From: Terana coerulea
Taxonomy: Eukaryota; Basidiomycota; Agaricomycetes; Polyporales; Phanerochaetaceae
DNA: 36,456 bases
Assembly: GCA_024811115.1 (NCBI GenBank)
Contig: JAKOGH010000882.1
Span: forward strand, 1-36,456
Direction of reading: 5' to 3'
Position 1 is the stretch's first letter; each line of letters opens with the position of its first letter. The notes below the pieces were generated by a model, which did no database searches, was not told where the DNA came from, and saw only the letters and a program-made list of their open reading frames with translations. Of the stretch, positions 10,047 to 20,322 are shown one piece after another. A program made the translations under genes and the position numbers.

Positions 10047-10052
10047 TTTATA
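10047..10052 (-). promoter_or_regulatory. TATA box of the minus-strand spliced unit, unit 1
   Basis: On the minus strand the sequence reads GGGTATAAAGAGCGA. About 40-110 bases downstream lies an uninterrupted pyrimidine tract (9937-10008), a layout typical of well-expressed fungal promoters. The first predicted donor (GTGAGT, 9815) follows about 200 bases later. The expected transcription start is around 10015-10025. No supported gene lies immediately to the right in the same orientation. Confidence 0.55.
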
Positions 10053-10060
10053 CCCTCATG

Positions 10061-13000
10061 ATGCTCGGCCGGCGTCCTATCTCCACAATCCGGCTCGCCC
10101 TAAGCCCCCCGTCGTCACCAATGTCTGTCAGCCTGTCCACATCCTCGCCGGAGTGCGACGAGAACGCGAAACGCACCCAGCAAACTGGGCTCATTTCGCG
10201 ATTTCGTAACACCCTAGTGCGTTTGATGGTCTGATGGTCGTCCTTGATGTTCGCTTGGGGGCGCGGTGTCTTGGAACAATCCCTTCGGCGACCGTTCCTC
10301 GACGAGCATTGCGTCCGTAAACGCATCCAGGGGAGTCTAGAAAGAAACAGGAAAAAATTGGGATACGGCCTGGTCGCAAAGCGTGAGACGTAACGGTATT
10401 GTGCGCGCCTCCGCCATCTGACCCTCCTCCCGGTGATGTATGGACCCTCCTCTCCCCATCCTCACGCAGACCTGCATCTGAGTGCGTTTCTGCGCTCAGC
10501 GTGCATATTCTGCATACGGTGCCATCGGGGATGCCAGTACAGTAGTGTACGGTCCGCATGCTGTACCAGATGGATATACGAGTGCTGCTGGGCCTGTATC
10601 CTTTGCAATACAGGGGGCGCGGTCGAGCTGGTTGGCGGCAAGGCGCAGAAACACGTCGATGCACGACACCTTCCTGATTTGGCGAGATGTCTGGCTCCGG
10701 ATCGTTAGGCGCCCGTGCTGAGTGGCAGCCTGAATCGGCTCGAGCGCTAGCGCTCTAGCGTCGACGCCGACTCGCTCGCCACGGCCTGCAGCCCTCTTCT
10801 GCTGCCCATCTGGCAATGCCGAGCGCACACCACTGCGATGTGCTTCTGGGGATTTTTCAACTGAAAGCTGGCTTTCTCGCCGCAGAATAACTCCTCGCCG
10901 AGCACAGTCCATTCTGCAGTCTCGCAGGCACTCGTCGCACACGCTCGGACTCCCGTCATTCCAATTCAGGCCGCGAAGCCATTCTACCCTGGCGGATAAT
11001 GGTGCAGTGTCCGTCGACACCAGTTCGGTGGAAATGCTAGCATGCTGTGTTGTGCACATGCAGACGAGCTCGCCAGCAGCTAGTGCACGGTGAGGGTACT
11101 AGATAGTATTTTCACACATGTAAACGGCTGATGCGATTGGATGTATAGGTCTGCTTGAACACGCGTGCACGGTTTCGCCGTTGCAACATCTGGTCATGCC
11201 AGCAACAGAGCAGTACGGTCGCTTGGCGGGGTCTTCGAAGCGCGGCGTAAACGGTGGGCGGTCCATTGAACCGCAAATCCGGCCGCCGAAGCTCTAGGCC
11301 TATCCGACAATGCGTAGACGGTCTGCGGGATTCGTTGGGTCTTTTGAGCATTGTGCCTGTATGGCTGGTATTCTCGATGCCGTACACTGGTCGCGCTGTG
11401 CGCACAGTATAACATCAGTAAGTCCTTTAATTCAACGGTCACATATTTGCGTGAATCTCAAAGACGACGCAGGTCTGGCGATTGTTCAAAGAGCTGAAAG
11501 GTGCCGACTGCTCGCCTGTCATGTTCGGCCGTCAACACGTCTCGGGACGTTTCCGTACATCCGAGCAGGGTTACGTGAGAAGATCTGTGACGGCATTGCT
11601 CGAGGCGAGACCGTAGGCCGGAGGATATTCCGCTTGTGATGGACACATCGCTTCCGCGCTGCCCTCGCAACACTTCCGACGCTGTCACCCGCTGATGGAC
11701 CTGGATGGTATCCACATCCGGGTACCTACGCAAGCCGTCAGCATATTCATGCGCAGCCTGCGTTGCGCAGACACCCGCCAGTCGAATGCGCCTCATGACG
11801 GCACATTCGGTGGCGAGGGCTTTAATGGCCTTCGAGCATGCAGGGGACCGGGACCTGGGTTGTAACGGATGCACCGCGGCACTGGGAGCGTGGCCTTTAC
11901 GGCGTGTCGCACGCCTCGAGCTAGCGAATTTCGCATCAACACTTGCTATGCGAGTGCTCTAAGTCGCCGGCTCCTTGGCAAAACTTGACAATTTGTGGTC
12001 ATGTTTTGGACGCTGTTGCGCACTGCGAAAACGAGAAGAGCCGCGAGTTGCAAGCAGACCCCACCAGACAACATAAATAAAGAATGGTGCTGCTGTGGAT
12101 TTTTCACAAGGCTATGCACCCATGGCGCGACGCCAAAGGTTGACACTGACATTCGAGCTGCCACAAAACGCCCGTGTAAGCGAAACCCCTGGTACGGCCG
12201 TGCAACAATAGAGCATATTAGCTACGATAAATATCACGATAAGCGCCTCAAAATGGGGCCGGCGCTCTGTGATTTTGGCAGGGAGTTGAAGCTTTCCGGC
12301 CAATTCCGGCTCAATACGGACGGGATATATATCGCAGCTAATATGCTCTAATCACCGTATGGGAATATGGAAGTACAGGGTCACCGTGCTGACAAGGGTG
12401 AGAAGCATCATAAGCGGCAACTGGAGACGAGACGAGAGGGCATCTGGTGCACAGGGCTGCACACATCCAAGTATGCCGAGGACTCAGATTAGGAGTAGCT
12501 ACTAAGGTTGCATTAAATATGATTCATCTTTGCTGTCTGAAAGACATGAGAGTACAGAGTGGGCAGAGCTACGGGCAGTGAGGAACACACTGCGTGACAA
12601 AGAGGAACTTTGTCGCGCAAGGTGTTCCTTGCTGTCCGAGATCTGCGGCCCGATGCGGCTCTGTCCCGGAGTGAACCTGTGTGAGAGGTGCCATCCAGGG
12701 CTGATGAGATCAACAAGACCAACAGCGGCGTACAACGTGAGGCTAGTGTGATTCCCGGTAGCATCAGACTGTCCAAGTGAATTTCTGTGTGAATTTTGAA
12801 GGAGATCCAGATCTGAGAATTTTCGCAGCCTGAGCCAGTCCTGTCTCTCACTTTGCTCACTATCCACACTCATCTTGCCCACCACCCTCAGCAATGCCTC
12901 CATTTTATTTTCAGGCTATCCACTAATTTACTCTACATTTTCTCGTGCTACAGTACCTGTCTACCATACACCCTGCAGCCCAGCAAGACAACCTCTGAAA

Positions 13001-13399
13001 TACTCACCTGTTCAAGACTCTGGAAGACCCAGGCCCGGTGTGCTGCCCATGGATGGAGCATGGAGACAAGTACTATGTGCTTTGGACAGCACCGGAAGGT
13101 ATTTCAGCCAAGGTACGCCTCCGATTTCGCGTTCTCGAGGCCATTGCAGCTGACCAGGGAATAGGCGCCCGTCGTCGCGAGACCCACTCAAGCTGCTTGC
13201 GAGACGGGAGGCAGGCCAGCCGCCGAAATCCGCAAAGCGCAGAGCAAGCAGCGCCGCTTGCGGGTGACGGACGATGTCGAAGATGTCCCGATTTGGCGGA
13301 GACGACCACCCACGACGCTTCGCCGTTGTGGCGCCGAGCAGGCTCGCAAGAGCCTGCGAGGCCGTCCATCACGTTTGCACTCGCAAGACTTGGACGGCG
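10061..13399. other. Poorly resolved middle region, unit 1
   Basis: No convincing gene found. Things seen: a plus-strand ORF (10061-10234) coding MLGRRPISTIRLALSPPSSP and then a short tail, kept in unit 2; a plausible plus-strand intron at 11090-11148 (GTGAGG, GGCTGATGCG branch, TATAG); another at 11418-11472; and a minus-strand ORF with a true ATG at 12903 (MEALLRVVGK, about 133 codons) whose C-terminus changes in unit 2 by frameshift. On the minus strand near 10900-11000, two adjacent frames read CDECLRDC and CETAEWTVLGEELF. This resembles the Cys-rich tail of basidiomycete BTB or F-box-like proteins, but the frame is broken. Equivalent region in unit 2: 24107-27280. Confidence 0.3.
12210..12349. 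mobile_element. 140-bp MITE-like non-autonomous DNA transposon
   Basis: Perfect terminal inverted repeats AGAGCATATTAGCT and AGCTAATATGCTCT extend imperfectly for about 30 bases (CGATAAATATCACG versus CGATATATATCCCG). The element is flanked by AAT on both sides (12207-12209, 12350-12352). Unit 2 has the empty site with a single AAT, near 26247-26249. This shows a clean insertion with a probable 3-bp target duplication. It encodes nothing. A 3-bp duplication suggests a PIF/Harbinger-like mobiliser, but AAT is not the usual TWA target. A 1-bp duplication with 15-bp ends cannot be excluded. Confidence 0.88.
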
Positions 13400-15330
13400 G
13401 TAAGCAATTATCAAAGATTTCATTGGGTGTACACTATGGGTATTGACAGGGGTGTCTACAGGTGGTCTGCGAGAGAAACACAACGCGAGGGCGTTGGTAT
13501 GCGACGACACAACATATCGCCGTCCGGAAACACGGGATCTGGTGAGCTTCGTTGACGACCGTCTGCAGAGCGCCGAGTTGATAGCATTAAATCCCAGGTG
13601 CGGCCGTTCACGTTGATGCAGTGGGTCGTGCGCCGTCAGCGTTGCTGTGCCGTGCGCGCACGGTCAAGTGTGCTGGGACATGGATCGCGCTGAGACGACA
13701 GATCGTCGTCCGGCGACCGGGGGTCTGGCGCTCCGGTGGTTGAGAGGCCGAATGGCCTTTGTGGCGTTGCGGGACTTGAAATGCGAGCGACAGGTCAGTA
13801 CGCGCTGTTTGTGAGATTCATCGCAGGTACTCACGCATCGTTGGCACAGATGTCGATGTTCCACCGTAGATCGCCGTCCGGCGGTCGCGACTAAGAGGTA
13901 AGCTAGAGAACTCTGGTGCGACAGAAACTATTTTTGATGTTCTGCGACAGATCTTCATCCGGCGAGCCGCGCGGGAGTAGAGTGCAGACAGTTGCGAGGC
14001 GAGGGACTCGACGGGACAATTTCGACGTCCCACACTAGATGGCCGTCCGGTGACCGTGACCGAGAGGTAGGCTGGAGAATTGCAGTGCATGACGTTCCGC
14101 AACAGATCTTCATCCGGCGAGCAGGGCGAGAGTGATGCGCAGAAAACGGTCGCACTGTCGCGAAGCGGACACGGCGAGTCGCGACGACGGCCGTGATTGA
14201 CGTACCGCAACAGATCACCGTCCACCGACCAGGACGCGAGAAGCCGAGGTAAGCCACGAATGACCTTGCGTGAAGGGTCCCCAGCTGACTCGGCACGGTA
14301 GATTGTCGACGCGCGAGCCCAAAGTAATGGAAGGAAGGCCAGCCATCCGAACGAGGGTGCCAGACACCAGAACCACAGGTGAGCGAGCGCAGGCGGACAG
14401 TATGAACGGCGGAGTTTTGATGTTCCGCAACAGATCTTCATCCGGCGAGCAGCGCGAGAGTGACGCACAGAGGACCGTCGTACCTTTGCGAAGCGGGCAT
14501 GGCGACGACGGCCGTGATCGACGTTCCGCAACAGATCGCCGTCCGCCGACCAGGACGCGAGAAGCCGAGGTAAGCCACGAACGAGCTTGCGTGAAGGGGC
14601 TACGGCTGACTCGGCGCGGTAGACTGTCGACGCGCAAGCCCGACGTGGTCGAAGGAAGGCCAGCCGTCCGAAACGAGAGTGCCAGAGACCAGAGCCATAG
14701 GTGAGCGAGCGCAGGCCGGCAGACAGTATGAACGGCGGAGGTTTGACGTTCGGCAACAGATCTCCGTCCGGCGAGCAGCGCCAGGCCACGGTACCGTGGA
14801 TGGTAAGAGATACGGCCAGGGCGACGGCCGTCCCGATGGGCAGAGTGGGTGTCCTTGAGTACCGAGAGGTAGGTTAGGGTTAGACCGATGCTCGCGATAG
14901 GATTTAACGTTCCACCCTTGGACTTGCGTCCGGGAGTGGAACGCTGCAGCCGGGAATTCGAGAGCGAGATGGCTCCATGGCAAGCAGACTGGAGCGACGG
15001 GACGGGCGAGACAAGACGGCGCCGGTGTCCGGACAGCAAGTACTGGCGCGTCGATAGCGAGAGGTGGTACTGTTGCTGATTTTGACCCACCGCAACAGAA
15101 CTTCGCCCGGCGAGCAAGAGGCGATGGAGGCCGCAACTGCCACGGGCGAGAGTTTGACATTCCACGACAGAACGTCGTCCCGCGACCAAGACGTGAGTGA
15201 CCTGGAGACGAGGTGGGCCCGTCGCAAACGCTGATAAACGGAGACCACCGGATGTTGACTTGTGCGGCTGCGTGACAGAAATCCATCCCGTGAGCGAGAC
15301 ACGGCCTGGCGACACTAGACGGGAAACGGG
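13400..15330 (+). repeat. Plus-strand microexon array, unit 1
   Basis: At least twelve occurrences of a core ATC-N-N-C-R-TCCGGCGA-type exon start follow an acceptor of the form TTGACGTTCCGCAACAG. Well-supported introns are 13400-13461, 13542-13597, 13898-13950, 14249-14301, 14379-14433, 14460-14534, 14570-14622 and 14701-14759. They use GTAAGC, GTGAGC or GTGACG donors and TTGAC, TTGAT or GCTGAC branch sites. Exons are short: 13870-13897 (28 nt), 14434-14459 (26), 14535-14569 (35), 14302-14378 (77), 14623-14700 (78). Successive 28- and 26-nt exons sum to 54, so phase would be kept, yet in-frame stops occur. Long minus-strand ORFs here (for example 13818-14789) are shadows of the repeat. No product can be assigned. 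Confidence 0.6.
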
Positions 15331-15459
15331 GGTCAGGACTCAGCGTCAGATCCCCACCCGCGCGCCGATAGCGCGTACCATGCCAGAAAGGAAGCTTACT
15401 GATAACTACACCCACTGTACTGCCCTTTCCCATGTTTTAAGATAACACAAAAACCTTCC

Positions 15460-15476
15460 CAGAGGGCGAACCTCTG
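15460..15476. other. Hairpin near the constant right end of the unit (unit 1)
   Basis: CAGAGG and CCTCTG form a 6-bp stem around the loop GCGAA. The hairpin lies 13 bases before CTAAT at 15490-15494. The same hairpin is at 29226-29242 in unit 2, where CTAAT is missing. It could be a weak terminator or an end structure of a mobile element. Evidence for either is thin. Confidence 0.4.
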
Positions 15477-15516
15477 CCCGTCCGTCCCGCTAATAGCCGC
15501 CCACCTCCGCCTCCGC
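15477..15516. other. Junction between units 1 and 2
   Basis: The constant right end of the unit finishes at 15490 (CGTCCCGC). A 26-base segment follows at 15491-15516, beginning TAATAGCC and rich in CCTCCGC. It matches neither parent at this position. Gene A homology resumes at 15517 with CATCACCGA. On the minus strand, truncated gene A reads through this filler into a TAG stop at 15492. Confidence 0.8.
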
Positions 15517-16873
15517 CATCACCGACACACGCGTCGGCGCGCGTGAGGAAGCTGAATAGGTCGAAGCAGGGATGTCCAAGCTGAAGCTCGAGTTCGGCGT
15601 TGCGCTGCCTCCTGGGAGTGGCGTGTTGCTCCGGGAAGCATATCTGTCCGCAATGGGTAGGGGAAGCTGCAGAGCTTGGACGGTGGGTAGAGTCTTTGCG
15701 TGCCTCGGCAGGGCAGGAACAGGCGGTATGCTCTCCTTGGACGAGCGTGGAACATCTTCCGAGTCGCCACGTCTTAGGCGGAAGAACCTCCGCTTCTTCG
15801 CGGCAGAGGAGGACGAGATGTATCCTCCGTCAGAGTCATCGGCACCAGGGGAAAAGGGCGTGTCGCCATCTTTTGGCTTTCGAAGCCTTGGTTTTGGCCT
15901 TGGTCGCGTTGGATGTCTTCCGTGAGCGGACGAACGCGGCAACGCCACGGGACGAGACGTATCCGCCGTCCGTCTCTTCGCCGTCCTCGACGTCCGTGCT
16001 GGGGTCCGGTCGGCCTTTGCCCTTCTTCTTGTCCTTGTTCTTTCGCCGTCGTGAGAGCATGTCGGACAGATAGCCTCCATCGCTGTCCTCGCCTTTGTCC
16101 TTCTTGTCCTTCTTCCCCTTCCCCTTGACCTTCGAAGGGCCCCCGCTTTCGCTAATGTAGCCATCTCCTTCAGCGGCATCGCTAGTGTACCCATCCGAAG
16201 GCCTTGATTTCCGCAACTTCTTGCTCTGCTTCTGCTGCTTGTCATACGGGGAAGGCAAAGAAGCTTGTGATGGGGAAATGTCCAGACTGTCGCCACGCTC
16301 GTCGTTAGGTGAGGCATGGGCGAACTGTACGGTCCGTTGGGCTATACTGGGCATGGGGCCAGCCGCCAGCGAGGAGGATATCGAAGAATGCATCCATGAT
16401 TCATCTGAAGTCGCCGTTGAGGCGTAAGTCAGACTGGGCGAAATGGTCTGCAGCGACGAGGAGTCAGCTGTGCCTTCCTGGCAGCGGCCCAAAGAGCCAC
16501 GAGCAAGCAGACAAGGGGACGTACCTCTTCCAGTTCCTCGTCGACCTCACCAATGGGCCCGAACATCAGTTTGTTCATCGCGCTGCTCGCCCCGACCCCC
16601 AGCTCCAACGCCGTATCGAGGATGGATGTACGAAGGACACTGTCCCGCTGCTCCATCGGGGGACGTGCATTCAGTCGATCTCGTGGACGTGGTGACGGAG
16701 TAGAGCTGGTAGTAATCCTAATATTTGGGCTGGACATGGGGGTATACGTTTCTGTGAGGGTATCCGTTTGCGTACGAGGTTTCGTCGTTGGTTTGGATGC
16801 TGGACGCTGAGTTACTTCTGGAAGAACCAGCGACATGTATAGTAGGCCTTGAGCGTGGACTGGACGGATTCAT
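15491..16873 (-). pseudogene. Gene A, unit 2: 3'-truncated, frame-shifted copy
   Basis: The ATG equivalent is at 16873 and the intron is at 16448-16524 (77 nt, one base shorter than unit 1). Because the length change falls inside the intron, exon phase is kept. This independently supports the splice model. The frame is broken by an extra T near 16726, upstream of the RITTSSTP segment, and by an extra T near 15870, next to the KDGD segment. Gene A sequence stops at 15517, and the remaining codons are junction filler ending AEAEVGGY then stop. It lacks everything that unit 1 encodes left of 1431. It is unlikely to make a normal product. Confidence 0.75.
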
Positions 16874-17842
16874 CTCGAAAGATTGTGGGTCCAGCAGGTG
16901 TGCGACATAAAGAGTGGTGAAGCGGGTATCCTTGGGAATCTGAAGACTGGCCGGTGATGTTGACAGCCGTCAAAGAAGCAAGCTGTGTCAGCGGTCCAAA
17001 CAACCAGCAATCCAGGGATGGGCCGTTGGAGGAACGAAACAAGGAGTGGGAGTGTAGACAACGAAGTTGCCAGTCGGGAGAAGGATTCAGCAGCGCATCA
17101 AGACGGGACTGCCATATGGCAGAAAGCGGATTTGCGGGGCGCCCAAAGGCAATAGACCGAACGCTTGTCGAATGCTGTTCGCGGTTGCTTCGGACCCACA
17201 TCGGCCCACAACGCAGTCCCTCAACTACCGCACACGTCTCTCGCGCTGCCCCACCGTTGGCCGCTCGACGGGTGCCATGGACGGCTCCCATCCGTCGATC
17301 GTCGCACTGGATGCGCGTCACAGCGCACGTCCAGCATCTTGCCGGGAGCAGCGCGTCGACGCAATCCATGCCAGGACGTCCACATCGCAGCTTTGGCGGG
17401 GACGCGCGCCGAGTTTGACCAAAGCCAGGACGAGCTTCACGCCCGCATTCCGTCGCAAGCGCCCACGCCTCTCTTCCGCCGACGACCACCTCCTCCCCGA
17501 CGTCGCACCCACCGCGCCGCGGCCCGTCCGCTTCGACACCTCACGTCGCTCTGAACGACAAAGTGCGCCACGAATCTCGAGTTTGGCGTGCGCACGTCGT
17601 GCGCCGCGCTCGCGGTGCCGACCCCAAGTATGCTGGGGTGCGCAGAGCCTTTCAACGTCCTCCGTGCCCAGCACACCGCCAAATGCCACGAAACGACGCA
17701 CAGACACAGCCAACAAGGCTTTCATGCCGCTCGTCGCGTCGGCAAGCCGTACGCGCCCTCGGCGCCGCCTGACAGCCTCGCTGCGCTCGGCGACGTCCTC
17801 CGCCTTTCTGCGCGACGAACGCGGTCGGGCCGGATAAATAGT

Positions 17843-18436
17843 ATGGGAAAAGGTAGCTAGAGGTGAGTACAACGCTTGGTGAAAATCTGGACCGGGTAGC
17901 TGATGTGCGTGCAGAGTGATGCTCTCTGCGCCTCCCGCGCACGAATACCTCGAAATCACCGTGCCTCGCACGCGCGCAGCGCACACAGCCACCACTGCTC
18001 TCCATAAATCGACACGGCACAAGGCCTTCTACACGCACGCAATGTTTCACGCCGACCGGGCGCGTCTCCGCCGAGCACCGCCGATGTTTGGTTCTACCCG
18101 ACCGCCGGAACCGACGGCGCCGTCTCGTGAACGCTGCCTAGGGTCCGCAGACGACAAGGTGCGCTGCCTACGGGTATTTGGCCTCATTCTGGACCGAACT
18201 CACGGCGACTTCAGCGCTTGCCGGCCTCGCACAGAGCCACTCACTCGGGCCTTCACCGCATCTCATTGCGCCTTGCCCGCGTTTACGATACGCTCAGGAC
18301 CGGCCTCGCCGTTCCGTTGCTCTATACGGCCGTCTCCCGCCCGTCGGGCACTCGCGCGGCGCGGATTTCACCGGCAAGCACCGTCCCTACATCTCTCGCA
18401 CCGCCTCTGTCTAATTTATTCCGCACAGTGATCTAA
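17843..18436 (+). pseudogene. Gene B, unit 2: premature stop in exon 1
   Basis: Exons correspond to 17843-17862, 17915-18158 and 18215-18436. Introns are 17863-17914 (52 nt) and 18159-18214 (56 nt). The sixth codon is TAG (17858-17860) where units 1 and 3 have CAG, so the predicted frame ends at once. The rest of the frame is preserved across both splice junctions, and exon 3 is 9 bases shorter without a frameshift. The stop may be recent, or translation may start elsewhere. Confidence 0.5.
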
Positions 18437-19675
18437 ATACTCGTGAACCTGGGGCACGTGGACGAGACAGACCGGGCTCGGCGGCGGCGACGCGACGTCT
18501 CGCGGCCGCCGCTCCGTCTGTTCGGGCTCGGCACACGCCCTCTGTGGAAAATTGGCGGGTGGGCACTGTACGGCAGGGCGCACCGGCGTGGTGCAGGGGC
18601 TCGCCGCGTGGCCGGAGACCTCGTCGCTGGCAGACGGCTAGAACGTGCAAGCGCGACCCACAAGGCGCACGGGCGGACGCGCGCATGCCGCAGAGCCGCC
18701 GCGGCGCCGTCGCTGGCGTTATCCGGCTGTCGCCACGGGACGGCTACCGTGTACGCGAACGCGGAGAGCAGGGCGCGCAGGCCGAGAGCCCCATGCAAGG
18801 GCCGCCGACGCGTAGCGTGTGCGCACACAGAGAGCCCGGATTAGTCGACGCTTGGCGTGCGCGAAGACGCGACGGCGCCGCAACGGCCGCGACGCTGCGT
18901 GTGTGCGCGCGACGAACACGACGAGCGGCGCAACAGCGCGCCGCCCACACAGAGTGCGCGCCGCTGGGCGATCAATGCCCTGTGTGCGCGCACACCAAAA
19001 AGGAAAAGAGGCGTGCCGCGGCGGCACGCACAGAGAGCTTAGGACAGAGCGACCGACGCGCTGGGCCCGACAAGACATCACGGCGGCACGCCGACCGCGA
19101 CGCGGACGACACACAAGACGAGCGACGACCGGTGCAACAGAGCGCCGCTCGTGCAGAGTGCCCGCCGCCGGGCAGCCAATCCTCTGCGTGCGCGAGGATC
19201 AATCGCGTCTGCGAGGGCAGACGCGGCAGAGGCGATTTACCCGCCCTCGCCGCAACGGGAGCGCACGACGGGCGCGTCGGGCGAACGCAGACAGGGCGGG
19301 GCGTTCCCGACAGTCTCGACGACCGCGCGGAGACAACGCGGCACACGGGAGCCCACACAGAGAGCGGCGGCGGCGTGCTGGCTGTCGGCGATGTGCAGCC
19401 CGGGCTGGGCTGGCCGTCCAGAGTACCAGCCGCGTGCTGCATGCACGAGCGAGGGTGGCGGCAGGCACCCACGGACACAAAGGCACGAGGGCGGCGGCGG
19501 CGGCGCACCGGCCGTCTCTGCCGCGCCGCACAGATCGTGTGCCCAAAAACACCCCAGCCGCTCACTTGACGACGACCACAGAGGAACCAAAGAGAGGAAA
19601 ACAGAGACCACGCACCTTGGCCACTCGCGCCATACCGTACAGACGGTGTACAAGAGATCAGACGCGCCCTAGATG
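18437..19675. repeat. GC-rich degenerate repeat block, unit 2
   Basis: Equivalent of 4347-5590. A 341-codon ORF (18544-19569) is open here and in unit 3. The two units are identical at the nucleotide level over this tract, so that does not count as independent evidence for coding. In unit 1 the same ORF is interrupted. Other frames and the opposite strand are equally open. Confidence 0.5.
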
Positions 19676-20322
19676 AGCGGAGGGCATTGTTAGAAAAGCC
19701 CCCAACTGTGAGCCGAGGCCTTGACGCACCGGATGCACGCATGCAAAGCTGCGGGACGAACGACGCCGACGACGGCATGCGCACAGCGGAGCATGCGCGA
19801 TGGCGTCCTCGTCGCACTTGCCGGCGCGAGCCGCGCAGCGCAAGACGGACGACACCATCCGCCGATGCCACAGAAGCCGCCGCACCCTACGTGAGCGGCG
19901 GACGGCGTGAGCGAAGGCGTCAAACATCGAGCAAGGAACATCACGCACCTAATGCAGTCGCGCACGGCTCCGTCGCGGACGACATGCGTCCCGGCTTTGC
20001 AGCCTCGCCGAGGACAAGAGCGGACCGACAGAGGAGTGCGCGAGGCGACGCCTGCACGCTACTTGCGACCGCGAGCCGCGAAGGCCAAGACGGACGGTGA
20101 CCCTCCCTCAGACGGCCAGCCTCAAGCACCGCAGGCGCGTCGTTGGCGCGTGGTCGACACCGAAGGAGTAGGGTCGAGGTAGCAATGCTACATCGGTGTA
20201 GTTGTAACACCTCGATAGCACATGTATATTAGAGGGTCGAATAGTAATGAACAGATTTTGACTCACTAATGAATGTGCACTTGAACACAGCCCGAGACGG
20301 AACGCGGATACTTTAAGATTGA

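Larger units (their letters stand above)
1431..15490. repeat. Tandem unit 1 (about 14.06 kb)
   Basis: Position 1431 corresponds to 15517 in unit 2, an offset of 14086. The offset drifts to about 14100 in gene B, 14046 near 10.4 kb and 13881 near 13.3 kb. The cumulative change comes from the MITE at 12210, module gain and loss in the intron-dense array, and many small indels. The right end is the shared sequence ending CGTCCCGC. Unit 1 is the only unit with the intact right part of gene A and the only one with the MITE. Confidence 0.93.

Noticed and set aside
6250..10052. snoRNA host gene (intronic C/D-box snoRNAs)
   Set aside because: Introns are only about 50-77 nt and I see no consistent C and D box pairs within them, so they are too short and lack the motifs.
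10742..10755. 14-bp palindrome GAGCGCTAGCGCTC as a regulatory site
   Set aside because: Not preserved in unit 2, where the repeat is shortened. It is most likely a local duplication of GCGCTA.
13038..13100. Similarity of the plus-strand reading near YYVLWTAPEGISAK to a kinase or RNase H-associated motif
   Set aside because: The stretch is altered by indels and a changed start in unit 2, the resemblance covers only a few residues, and the flanks do not extend it.
13818..14789. 323-codon minus-strand ORF with repeated D-G/E-D-L-L-R-N-V
   Set aside because: It is the antisense of the repeated acceptor and microexon core on the plus strand. The repetition is explained by the array, and its overall length is not kept between units.
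14870..14886. Telomere-like GGTTAGGGTTAG (also near 28485)
   Set aside because: Only about two repeats, and they sit inside a predicted intron of the microexon array just after its donor. Too short to be an interstitial telomere, so probably chance.
18544..19569. 341-codon ORF (also 32140-33165) as a real protein gene
   Set aside because: Sequence is CG-rich with several frames open on both strands. The ORF is broken in unit 1, and units 2 and 3 are identical here by conversion or assembly, so conservation is not informative. No domain recognised.
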